Assembly (NCBI RefSeq): GCF_014839805.1
Contig: NC_051126.1
Coordinates: 8,316,609-8,380,608 of the forward strand
Origin: Manduca sexta
Taxonomy: Eukaryota > Arthropoda > Insecta > Lepidoptera > Sphingidae
DNA length: 64,000 bases
Direction: 5' to 3'
This document shows, piece after piece, positions 1-12,400 of this stretch. The position numbers and the translations under genes were made by a program. The notes under the pieces are model-generated. The model made no database searches. It was given only the letters and a program-made list of their open reading frames with translations, and was not told the DNA's origin. Position 1 is the first letter of the stretch. The number at the start of each line of letters is the position of its first letter.

Positions 1-186
1 ATAAGACCCAAGTTGGAGAGTTTCGAAGCTCAAAACGTAATGTGTATAATAACAAAACATTTCCTAACCACGAAAGACATATTACGTCGACAAACAATAG
101 AATTGTATTGTACCATAGAAATATTTGTAAGGGAAACAATTTAACTTGTAATTAAAAACTCTTTATAATGAAATAGCTATTTTTAT

Positions 187-356
187 TTATGGACACGTCA
201 GAGTGACCCCACTGCACCTGATGGTAAGTGGAGTGGAGTCCAATAGAATGAAGACTGACGAGAGATGATTACCCCTCGATAGTTGCCACAATTATGCCGG
301 CCTGTTAGAAGTGGTCGTGATCCGGGCGAATATAATATATATCCGATCACCAGCAA
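187..356 (+). repeat. Dispersed repeat, family D (copy 1)
   Basis: It contains 'cacctgatggtaagtgg' followed by 'gtccaatagaatg'. The same order recurs in reverse complement at about 62109-62230. I recall similar strings as common in lepidopteran genomes. No coding potential. Confidence 0.5.
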
Positions 357-1288
357 TGTTAAGGAAACAAAGATAATTTAAATTCTACTTGAAGTTCGTT
401 GCAAACGTATAAAAAAATACTTATGTTTGTAAAATAGGATTCTGGGAATCGACATTAATTATGTAAGTAAATGGAAATGTTAAACAACCATAAATCAAGT
501 AGAATTAAGTTAAAAGTAGGTTTTCCTTAAGCCAATTCCATTCGATTATTTTCTATAAAAATTCTACCATTACAAGTTAATGACACAATGACAAACCAAT
601 CTCATTAAGAAGCTGCCTCACAAATATCCCCGTTCTTTACGTAATCTCTGATTAAACTTTATTTTTCATATATCCTTTCTTCAATATGTCTGCTATAGAA
701 AGGGATTATGCCACAGCACTCGTCGCGGCAGGAAATGATATCGGCGCATGTATTAAGCCTTGCCGACACCCGAGCACAAAATTCTTTTAATCTGGCATTT
801 AAAAAGTCAAACAAATATGTACCTTATATAGTCCAAATAAAATCTAAAAGCGTACTGTAATGTGTAATAAGTATTTTTGCAGATGTAAAGTACTATGCGG
901 ACACGATCGAGCTTTTCGAATGCAAAGTTGTTGACCTTCGAACGTTTGTTAGTCGTTTCCATGTGGACTGATTCAATACAATCATAAAGACAAAAGCTTG
1001 CTCGGTCTCCATTTACCTGATGTAAAATGGAAACCAAACATCGCTAAACATTTAATCATTGTTAAAAATTTCATACTAGAAGTTGCTTGCGGCTTCACCA
1101 ATCGGTGTACAAATAATCATCAATAGGACGCGACATCAGCGCCATCTGTTTAACAAATTATACAAAATATCTCAATTTGCTATTTCTTACGGGATAAGTT
1201 ACCGGATAAGAAGTAGCCTACGTGTTAATCCACGATATGGTCTATGTGTGTATCAAATTTTATATAAAATTTGTTTAGCTGTTTATGA

Positions 1289-1475
1289 GTATACTAGATT
1301 TTGCTCGCGGCTTCGCCTGCGTGAAGGAGCTTTTCTGGGATAAAAGTCCCGCTATATATTTTCATTGGATAGAAAGTAGTCTATAATCTTCCCAGGGAGT
1401 TAAACTATCTCTGTACACCAAATTTCTAAATCCGTTCAGTAGATTTTCAGAAAATTTATAACATATAAGAGACGT
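1289..1475 (+). repeat. Dispersed repeat, 'cgcggcttcgcc' family (copy 1)
   Basis: It has 'tgctcgcggcttcgcctg', then 'gggataaaagtcccgc', then 'tccgttcagtagatttt'. These blocks recur in the same order at 54822-55000 and in part at 14080-14300 and 48716-48990. The family is probably a LINE/SINE-derived lepidopteran repeat. Confidence 0.55.
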
Positions 1476-1477
1476 GC

Positions 1478-1625
1478 ATGCCTGATGGTGAGCAATGCGA
1501 CCGCCCATAAATAGTAGCAACACTACTAAACTTTGAATTACAAAGTACCGCGTGACAGTCTATTGCGCTCTTTACCCCGAGACGTAAAATGTTACGTCTC
1601 GTAATGTCCAGTAATTACGCTGGCT
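1478..1625 (+). repeat. Dispersed repeat, 'cccataaatagtagcaac' family (copy 1)
   Basis: It carries 'ccgcccataaatagtagc', 'ctttgaattacaaag' and later 'gtccagtaattacgctgg'. A second copy of the first part lies at 46915-47035. Confidence 0.5.
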
Positions 1626-1631
1626 ACAAAA

Positions 1632-1952
1632 TCTTAGCGACAATAGCCTAGCTGGGAATGGAACAGACTGGCGGAACGATTGCCCGCAGGTTCTAAACCC
1701 AAGGCACGCACCTATGACTTTTTTAAAGTTATGTGTGTATTGCTCATCAGTTTTCGTTCGCTTTAACGGTGAAGGAAAACATCGTGAGGAAACCTGCTAA
1801 GAAGTTCTCTGTAGAATTTTTGGGTTATGTGGAGTCTACTAATGCGCACTAGACCAGCATGGTAGAATAAGGTCTAATCCCTCTCAATAGTAGAGGAAGC
1901 CTATGCCCAGCAGTGGGACAGTATTTAATATAGGGCTGATATTATTATTACA
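1632..1952 (+). mobile_element. tRNA-derived SINE, family A (copy 1, near full length)
   Basis: The head 'gacaatagcctagctggg' resembles a tRNA A box region and 'gcaggttctaaaccc' resembles a B box. The body has 'ggtgaaggaaaacatcgtg' and 'aatccctctcaatagtagag', and the tail 'gggctgatattattatt'. Six copies share this order in the window. It is non-autonomous and would depend on a LINE reverse transcriptase. Confidence 0.75.
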
Positions 1953-3175
1953 ATGTCCTTCAAACCGGAACACAACAGTGCATTCACACTGTTACTTGGC
2001 GGTAAATATACGCATTACGTTGGTGCCTACCAGATGCCCCCTCCGACCCACGCATACGACAGACCTACCAGTAAGCATACATAGGTCAGATAAATGAATT
2101 TTGAGAACATAAGTGTCCTTGCAGCATTATATAATTTAAAGGCATGTCCGATCGATACTAAAAGTTGCTGCGATTTAGGAAAAAACTTGTATAATTGATT
2201 ATGAACTAACCGATAATCTGACGTTAACAATATTTTAATAAATCACTTCTACCTTCTAAAGTGGCGATACCTTAAATGTAAAGGACATTAAAATCTCTAG
2301 AAATTTGGTTTTAAACTGTATTAAAATTAAACGAGTTTAAATTTGCTTTGGCTGTTAAACGAACCGGCAAGTAGTGGACCCTTGTGAGTCATTATATAAA
2401 TCTAAGTAACTCGTTAGTAAAAATATAAAACCTGCATACTAAAAGGATGAATGTAAATTGAATTAACACGCTGTAGCAAACAATACCTTAATTCAAGCGT
2501 GATTACATTGCAGTATTGAATTCGTAATAAGCAAAATGAATTTTGAAAGCCTGGATGCTTAGGTTATCAAACTATGAAGTTATGAACATTGGCTAATTAT
2601 AATGTATTTTGAAATGATAATTCACGCATTCCCATTAAAGCATAAAACAGAAACTGGTTTGTAATAAAACCAGCAAATCAATCTATTAACAACGCTTTTT
2701 AATTAAAATTTCAATAAATAGCTCATTACTAAATAATTTATACAACACATAAACATGAAAGAGAAGGTCGATCATAAAAATATGTATCACTGCTATAGTT
2801 TTTGCTTTTTAATTTTAATTATATACCTCTGTAACAAACTATGCTATAACAACTCTCACATCCAACTGATGACTAAAATAATCGTAATGAAAAATATCTT
2901 AATTTTACCAATACTAATCTACTATTAATCTTAGATAAAAAATAATTTGAAGGTGACTTTTTCAATAACATAATATTACCTACTCATTAGCATTTTAGCA
3001 TGTATTATACAATTGAATTAGTTTTATTTGCCAATAGTATAATTTACGACATTTAAAACCAATAAATGTTGCTAACTCAACAATTTATTATGATAGATTA
3101 TTTAAAAGTTAAGTAGTAGTGTATTTAAAAAAGACTCTTATTACCATAGCACTAACATAATTTTTAATTGTCTAG

Positions 3176-3413
3176 ATTGTCTGCTACTACACCAACTGGT
3201 CTCAATACCGCACCAAGATCGGCAAGTTCATGCCCGAAGACATCCAGCCTGATCTCTGCACGCACATCATCTTCGCTTTCGGCTGGCTAAAGAAGGGGAA
3301 ACTTAGCTCCTTCGAGTCCAACGACGAGACCAAAGATGGCAAGACTGGACTGTATGACAGGATCAACGTTTTGAAAAAGGCTAATCCAAAATTGAAAACT
3401 TTATTGGCTATTG
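3176..3413 (+). CDS. Cht7: Cht7 exon a: start of GH18 domain 1
   Basis: Encodes residues 1-79 of the visible protein plus the first base of Gly80. It opens with [12 protein letters not shown], the first beta strand of a GH18 barrel, then [12 protein letters not shown] and [11 protein letters not shown]. The acceptor is 'ttgtctag' and the donor is 'g|gtaagt'. An in-frame TAG directly before the exon supports the acceptor. It is the first exon recognisable in the window; the family's N-terminal region must be coded upstream. Confidence 0.9.
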
Positions 3414-6400
3414 GTAAGTGATTCAACTAACATATCTTTAATAAAAAAGACCACTTGCCACATGTATGAAGCACCATCAATTATCTGAGGAGATAAGGAA
3501 AGCTAATATAGAAAGGCGGTCCGTGGTAGAACTTACGTTCTACCACGGACCGCCCTTCTATATTAATATATTCTTCTATATCACATTACTAATGTATTTC
3601 TACACATTTGTTTTTTTATTCCATTTTCTTTAATACCTACATACCAGTACATTTATAACACAAGATTTTTCCGCCAATGTTATTCACACTCCACATTGTT
3701 ATCAGACCATAACAATTTCCTTACCATTCATTCCACAGAACTCAATAGAAAAATTCTTCCTAACAAAAACATTCTTTGTGCCGTTCGGATAATACGTATA
3801 GAGCACAAGACACCACTCGGTAGGTTACAGACCTCAAAGTTGAACCCGCTTAGGGATGACCCCCACAATATCGATAATTCGCAATATTATCCAGTATATT
3901 GATGATAGCATAATATCTATAATAATCGATGGCTGTAAGGATAATTGACCTAAGCCATATTTTATAGTGATATGACTTAGGTCAATTAAGCTAAACACAT
4001 ATTATTGCGAATCCAATCTATTTTCTACGTATTTTTTTAATCTAAATTCTACTTTTCGAATAGAAATGACCTTTAATTCAATGAATCTTACAGCCGTCAA
4101 ATTGATTTGAAATTGTATCAATAATGTACTAAGTTACTACAAGAGTTTATTGACTATATAAACAAATTAAAATTTCATTAATTTCAACAGTTTTAATAAC
4201 AAATTAATTTAACTTAATCGGTAGAGTAGTTATCAGTTAATAAAAAAACACGTAAAATAGCTCTTATTCGTGATTTTTTTATGATTAACCTGGAAACCAT
4301 AAATAAAGATATTTTTCACATGTAATTTGAGATTTATGTATACAAAAGCAATAATAGACATAAAAAAGCAAAATTTAAAAAATATGGTTATAATTTATAA
4401 ATTCGCTTCACGATTGCATAACGAAATAACAAGCTATTAAAATTTATACATAATTCTATTATGACGTAATATGTTGCTGTTTTAATTTGTAAAATTTTTT
4501 AAACAAGTCCATTAATATCTTTTCATATATCAGCCTATAACAGTAGACCTAGATATATAACGGCGGAAACCATTATGTGTAAATAAGGTTGTTCAATAAC
4601 ATTCAAAGGTTTGTCAGTAGCTAGGATACTATCGACAGTTGGCAGGCTAAATTAATTAAGCGACATTCATTAGCGACTTTGGGTTTTATAAGTATTTGGA
4701 AACAATACCATCATATTATTTTTCTTCGTTTTTTGAACTTAGTCTAAATTTTTCGAAAATAAATGTTGCTTACGTCAATTAGCCTGCCAACCGACCTTAT
4801 TAAATCATTATCATATAAAAAAAGCTTCCGAGTTTATGGTATTAGTCATAGATTTAGAAATACAAAGCTAGGTTTAGTAGTATTTGATCAGAAGACTGCT
4901 TATATAATACACTCAAATCCACCTCTAATACAAAACAAAAGGTCTGTTTGTTTGTTCTTACATAAAAAACTATTTAATACCATAAAGTAAATTATATAAT
5001 TTACTATAACATTTCATAAAATACGCATGTACCACAATAACATTATAAATATATAAGAATCTAATGAGTTACGCGAGAAATGCGGGCCTTTTCGTAGCCG
5101 AAATTTAAAACAATGCTTAGATGTAATCTATACAAAGAAAACCACCAGCAAAAACATGTTTAGTATATTAACCTAAATTATGAAGATGTTGTAATAGGTC
5201 AAATATTATGCAACTTAATAGCCAATATAAAAAAAATCTTACAAGCCAAACAATAAATATATAATACAAATTTTAAATAATAAAGCGTACGATAACAATA
5301 CATTTTAATACTTTCTTATTACATTTTATTATTAATTATGTAACAGTTAACGATGCGGAAAACATTTGCTTAATTTGTAGACACTTATTATGAAATAAAA
5401 TGCAGTTACGTCACAATTTCATAAACTCAGTAGTTAGTAGAGTTCTTCAAATACTCATATGAATTACTGACGTGAATGGATAAATTGTAATCTGCATAAT
5501 TAAAATTGCCAATTCGATAATTATTTTTATTAGAGCTTTCAGTTTGTTTTGACTTTTAAATCAAATAAAAATAAATTACGTATAAATTAGAATAACCTTT
5601 TATCGCATTAGCAATCTTGTGCTAAAATATTTTACAATAACATGGTCTTAATTTATTTTTATCAGATTAACTATAATGTTCATTTATCGTTCAGGATTAA
5701 ATCGCTTTTTTTTGTATTTTAATTTTCTTCCGACGTTTCGTAGACGAAACACGTAAATTGTAAATTAAAAACGACTGTAAATTGCCTTTTCAGTTACAGG
5801 AAAACCGAAGAACAAGAAACCGCGATGAAGTCCAAAAACTGGTTTTATTTTATCGTCTAATATTCGCGTAAACATAAGAAATCATTATGTTCATTTATTC
5901 CATAATAATAACATAAATTAAATAAACTATATAGGTCAACCCAATTTCATGCAAAAATGCCAAATTTTGCGCCATTTATATAACTAATAAATTATAATTA
6001 ATTTGTTAATTTATTCTTATATCCATAAAACTAACATAATGAGTACTCTTTTAAATTAGTGTTCTAGTATATCTTGCTTTATACTACAACACTGATTTAA
6101 AATAGTATTATTTTTGCATGGAAGTTAACATTTATGTATTTGGATTTAAAGTAAATAATAATTAATTTAATTATAGATTCTACATTATGTTAACACCCAG
6201 TACTTACTTACTATTATATAGCAATCATTTATTATTATATTCAGCAGAATATAACAGAATTTCATCTATTACATATTGTTTATGGCTTATATAACGCATT
6301 TTTTATCTTCTTTTTGTTTGTTAAAATATTCCAATACAGATATTTATAGAGACATAATGTATTGTCACAACTAAATGGTAGGCACTATTATGTAATACAA

Positions 6401-9400
6401 ACATATCCGTATGTAGATCGTTTTAATGCACCTTAATAATTACTGTTATACAACACGAAAGAAACATCGATATCGATAATGTAACAGCGCACACGTGCGA
6501 AAGCGCCACAGCGGCTTTCCCACGGCACGTACATTTTCACCTATTTTCACGCCGATAAAAACCCCGGCCGTTTTCATAATAGCATAAGAACTATGCAATC
6601 AACCATGACGAATAATGATATCGACATACGATAATCTTTTCTCTATGACAATGGTTAGTGTAACATGATACTGTTAGCTATGCTTTTTGTACGATTAATT
6701 CGAAAATCGAACAAAAAAATGGCAGTCGCAATGACTTTGGTTTTCACACCTTCACTTTATCATTGGGATTTTTGTAGGCATTGTTTTTCTTCATGTTTTA
6801 TAATACCAAATGGAAGACCAAAAACAAAAAGTGCTAAAGTATTCACATAAAAAACTTTTTAAGAGGATTTCGTTGAAAAGATATATTTTTTTTGTTAATA
6901 CGTAAGATCCAATTATAACAAAATGAAATTTTATTATGAACGTGGTAAAAGTTTTTAACCTTTTGCAAAGTTTTATTAAAAATGTAATCTATTTCTTAAT
7001 GCTTAAGATGTATTTTATATCTAATTTCTCAATATTTCCGCCAGGTGGATGGTCGTTCGGAACCCAAAAGTTTAAGGAGATGTCCGCAAGTCGCTACGCC
7101 CGGCAGACTTTCATCTACTCCGCCATTCCTTACCTGCGTGACAGGAACTTCGACGGTCTGGATATCGACTGGGAGTACCCCAAAGGCGGCGATGACAAGA
7201 AAAATTACGTTTTGCTGCTAAAAGGTAAGGTTCAGTTTTGGGAAGCAAGTAGTGTTGACGAAAAGAGCAGCGAATAGAGATTTTTTGTTCACTAATTAAT
7301 AATTACATTTTCTTCAAATATTGTTTAGCGTCTAGACGTTAAACTAATCAACTTGTTTCCCGAAAACATTAAGTGCTAATTTGTATAGGTGCATAAAATA
7401 AAAAGCTTGTTAAAAGTGACTTTTCCCTTCCTCGTCGCCCTTTGACGGAATCGTTTTGGGGTTCATTTAATGAGCGGGCGAGTCATCTCCTGTTACCATG
7501 GAAATAACAGTAGAGACAATTCAAATAGATTTAATATACACTATTAGCCAGTTTATAAAAAATAATGATATATGAAAGATTGCTCATCAGTGTATTAAGA
7601 GGATAATAATATTGTTATAAACTGAAGCTTATCTAATTGGACTCTAAGTTTCAAATCCAACAAATCTTCTAATATCCGATCTTTAATATCATACCGAGAC
7701 GTGGTAAACGAAAACATACTCAATAAAAATGATGATAAACAATATTTAAGAATTTAAATGAATTTTTATTCAAATTACAATATTTTTGAAGTTAATACAC
7801 CCCAACGTTCAACTTTATGCATCATATTTTAAAATATGCACAAGTATTTTCTCGTTTCATATAAATCACTGTACTATAGTGGAAGTAAAATATCTTAAAC
7901 TACTTTTGAAACATAAAGGGAATCCACACGTCGTCTTTCACGTGTTCTCTAGACCAGTGTTAGCATCTTCGAACTGATGGAGACTTGAAAATATAAATTA
8001 TTCAGCCAAATAAGCAAAATATATTTGAAAAATACACCATAATAAAAAAGAATTAGAGTTCATTTTGTATATTTCCCTTTGATGGATTATGAAATAAATG
8101 GATTTTAAAAGCCTACCCAGGTTTACGGTCAGTTTTAATTCGCTCACATCCTCATTTATGAATATTTTTCTCATCGAACATTTCAAAGCCGATTTTTGTA
8201 TAATCCATAATAATCCTTTCGAATACACGAAATTCGACGAAGAGATTATGAAAAATCTCATTCGTGTAATCAGATTACGTTCAACGCTTAAATAAACAAG
8301 TAAATATTTATATTACATACTTATTAAAAAAACGCCCTGTGAAAGTAAAATTACGAAATTAATAAAAGTAATTTTGTGTAATTTGGACTCGAGATTATAA
8401 GTTCTTCAAGACACAATGTTATTACAATTTATAGAGAAATCAAATCAATAATATCAATTGTTATTCTTCGCCGAAGTCACTAAAATATGTTAGGTTAGGT
8501 TAATAGGAATTCAGGTGGCTTTTTTATACGCGCTCACTTAGCGCGCTCTCTCCGCGTTTACATGTATACTATTATGTACAAAAGTCTAAAGAAAAAAACA
8601 AACTGCCCGATTATATTACGTTTAGGTACCATCGGATTTATTGCGTTCGAAATACACCGTCAGCACTAAAAAACAGTTTCATACATTCGCTTAATTTCTT
8701 TTGGCGAAAGCAAGTAAGCAGTAAAAGTTCAATTAATAAAGAGAAAATCATATAACACTACCTGCGGATTACAGTTATAAATAACAGTGGACACACAATG
8801 AAAACAAACACCATTTTAGGTAACAAAAGGATGAACCAATTCAAATGTAATCTCTAAAAGCTATATCTCTTTTCTAACGGTCATATGACCAAAATATTGG
8901 CAAATATCAAACCTCTCGCGGACAGGTGTGCCGGTTTGTGTAGACTTGTAAACTATTAGAATTGGATATGTTTTTAAATTTAGAACTTATTTTAATTTTA
9001 TTTCACGTCTTTCTGTTCTTTTTCTTTTTTTAATTTAAAACACTGAAGATTAATTAAAATGTGAAAAGCAACGGAAAGGGAAAGGGAATTGAGGTTTACT
9101 CCCCAAGTAAGATTCGAAATTCGAATTATCTACATAGTAGTTCCTAATGAATAGTATGTCTTAATATCAATTTTGCGTGTACGTAGTCACCCAAACCCTG
9201 TAGCTAAAGTTCAGAAGTCTAGACATACATAATTTGCATAATTTTACATAAAATAACGCGCAGACGCTTCAATGGTTATTAAAATTTTAACTAGATCAAA
9301 ACAAAATGTTCTTTGCAAAGCTAAAAGTATCGTATTTTTAATAGCTATTATAGAGATGAAAGATATTAAAAATGAACGAAAAGAGTAAGCTCAATTAATA

Positions 9401-12400
9401 AGGTATAAAAAAATAAGTGAAAATGCTGAAAAAAAATACAGAAACTGAACTTTGAAAAATATACAAAAAATGTAAGATTTAACCTTACATGGTTGGTGCT
9501 GAATTAAAAGGGCGCTATCTCAAATTAGAAATCCTCCATTTATTTTTCCAAACACGAGAACGGCAGAGTATTGTACATTGAAAAGCTCTTTGCAACCCGC
9601 ATTATATCATTTATGCGCCTATTCAACCGTAAGGTTCCTCCCACGCTTCTTTACTTCAACAGTATTCATTTATCACCACTACGAATAATTTAAAGTAAGT
9701 GGAAGCACGTTTATAGCACAGTAATTACAATAGTCACGAATAACCACAGAATATTAATTTCAATCCACCTCTGTTTTGTGATAGGGCTGTGTGTTATCTA
9801 AATACAATTTATCGATATATCGATACACCATGTCGGTGGCCGGTCGCGAGCCGTGCTCCGCTGCACCTGTCGCCAACACCGGCAGTGCTGCACATAAAAT
9901 ATTTTTTATCGATAAAACTGTAATTAATATCAATAATGTGTTGCTCGATAATTTAATGGTGCAAAAATGCCGAGAAATTTTCTGAATTTCGTAATCGTAG
10001 ATAAATCTGAAAGAATGTAAAACTGAGCCAATATTAAGGGTTTAAAAGTTTGCCAAAATTTTCGATGTTTAGATATTAGAATGTTTTTGCATTATTTATA
10101 TTAAATCGCTGAATGTATAAGGATGAAATTTGGCACACGAATAGATAATTTCCTTAATAAGCATCTAGGCTATTTGCCCCTGGAAAAATGTAAATTGGAA
10201 TTTTTGTTAAGGCAAAAGTCTCAAATGGAAAAAGTTCCGTGCAAAAGAAGGAGATATTAACTTTTATAACGATAAAATATTAAATACAATTTTATTTTAT
10301 TAGGAAATGCGCAATAATTAAATGTCTCATTTAGAGTTATTAGGTCAAGGTGATGAGTGGATAAATAAGTCTAAATTATTGTTTTCAACTTCAGAGATAT
10401 TACGCAGTCCGATATGCTAATACATCTCGACTTGTGTGATATTAATATTTATTGCTGCTGGAAGATGATTCTCGATTCTGTTTCTGTGATATATTGATTA
10501 TAATTCGAATTAAAATTCATATTACTATTTTTTTATATTATTAAAATAATAAAGTTACGAAAAAGGTTCTAGAATGTTATTCTTTGATCAGATTTGCTGT
10601 TCATGTTTTGAGGTTATGCGTTTCAATGATTTCCTTTTTTGGTGAATCGTTTAAATCATGTGTCAATATCAGCCATACACGTCGTAAACGAACACGACAA
10701 ATGTTCATTACAAGGCAGTGCTTAAGCAAATTCAACCTCACATGAACAAATATTAGCTCGCCTTGCGCATTCATACTGACATGACCGTTTACTTTTATTA
10801 TCTAACACGCATTTCAATTTCATATTGACGATGTAAAATATATATGATATGTGTTTGTCTATTTAGAAAAGGAGGTTTGCCTTTTTTCCTATTATATAGT
10901 ATGTATTTTAATAAATGATGTTGTTGTTGAACAAACGTTCAACGAAAACCAGTCAACACACGATACTAAACCTTCAGACACTAATAGTATAAAATTTGTA
11001 TATCAAAAATCCATCTTTAAAAGAACAGTTTTAATTCATTTTAAAGACGCACTATATTGTGATTAGCTCAATAGATTTCTTAAGCTTATCGACGTATTGT
11101 AAAGTTGCAAGCATCACTAAATTGTAAAGGGCCATTCATATTGTGACATCAAAACGCGTGGCACGTTTCGCCACTGTTTTCTTGTCACGACACTCCGCCG
11201 ACTTTGAGAAGATAAAGAAGATTTCAGAACGTAATTAGCAGACTTCGCAACTTCGAACTGACCGAAGTTTATGATGTTACAGCGAGTTCAATACGCGTAT
11301 TTACAAACCCAGAAGAAAATATTGATAAATCAAGTGGCATAAATCAATTTGATATCAAAAATTTACTTTATAAAATATTTTCTGTACGCGCCTTTCAAAT
11401 TATTAATATTAATAAGTCTGACTAATTGAACTGTCAGACATTATTGACTACGATCTATTTTAAGATTTTTCTCATGATAAACCTCTATTTAATAAACTAT
11501 TTGGAAGTTACCAGATTGTGGCAACCAACGTCATAACTGTTTAGTCTTAAATTAATTTTGTAATTATTTGCGCTTAAATAATATCTATTTTTCGTCATTC
11601 TTTATATTTAATACTCAATGCTATTTGTTTATATTTTATGTGTAAACAAAACCTTCAAATTTTTTAGATAGAAACGAATTGTTCGAGTGAACAGTTCATG
11701 TTTTTCAGTAAAAAATCGAAACGCATGCACTTCAATCAGCGCTGACTATAAACTAAGATTTTTGTACGTTTTTCATTTGCTTCGGTTCGAACCGTTAGGA
11801 TTACAAAACTCTGTCTATTTTATCTGCCTTTCTGTAAATTGGACCACGTAACAGTATTGTATGGATTGAAAAAAAAAACGATTTTTTAAATATTGCTTGA
11901 TTTTATAGACATAATATCAAGAAATTTTGATATTATATATATATTTTTAAAAACATACCTTGTTTCTTGTACAATATACTAGATTGTTGCAGAGGTCAAT
12001 GTGACACCAAAAAGACGTTTGCCTTGTCCTTCGTTCAGTAGTGACCATATCATATAAATGTTTATGTTTTTTATAAAAATACCATTAAATAATAAAAAAA
12101 GGTAATAATCAATTAATTAATTTAAATTATTGATCATCTATTATTCAAATATAACAAGGGTTCACAACTTTTGAGTAAATGCTACTTGACACATAAATAT
12201 AAAAGCCAACTAAAAATAAAAGTCACATTCTAATCTATGCCCCCAAATAGTAACAAAATGAGTGTCCTCCACATTCGTTATTTAATACAATAACTGTGAA
12301 GCAAAATGTACTTGAAATTTATAAAATAGCCCCTAAATTTACTAAGTATCAAATAAATCATAGGAATTCAATATCCAACATTGTTAAACTATTTACTAGT

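Larger units (their letters stand above)
1..3175. other. Upstream flank or intron of Cht7: repeat mosaic
   Basis: No coding exon was found. It holds at least four dispersed-repeat pieces (about 187-356, 1289-1475, 1478-1625 and 1632-1952), then AT-rich DNA with no visible structure from 2100 to 3175. It is most likely the intron between the unseen 5' exons and the first GH18 exon. Confidence 0.5.
3414..7044 (+). other. Cht7 intron between exons a and b (3.6 kb)
   Basis: It holds the hairpin at 3504, the fold-back at 3876, the MITE at 4637 and a GC-richer segment at about 6450-6600. The remainder is AT-rich with nothing recognisable. Confidence 0.85.

Noticed and set aside
1..3175. An upstream Cht7 exon with signal peptide or membrane anchor
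   Set aside because: No open segment with a donor in the right phase and hydrophobic coding was found; the region is mostly repeats.
3504..3565. The hairpin as a microRNA gene
   Set aside because: A 4-nt loop and an almost fully paired stem with no bulges do not match a normal pre-miRNA; small-RNA data would be needed.
9791..9985. 64-codon frame ([13 protein letters not shown] part) as a small protein gene
   Set aside because: It spans a short CG-rich island inside the Cht7 intron; no family, no splice signals, AT-rich ends.
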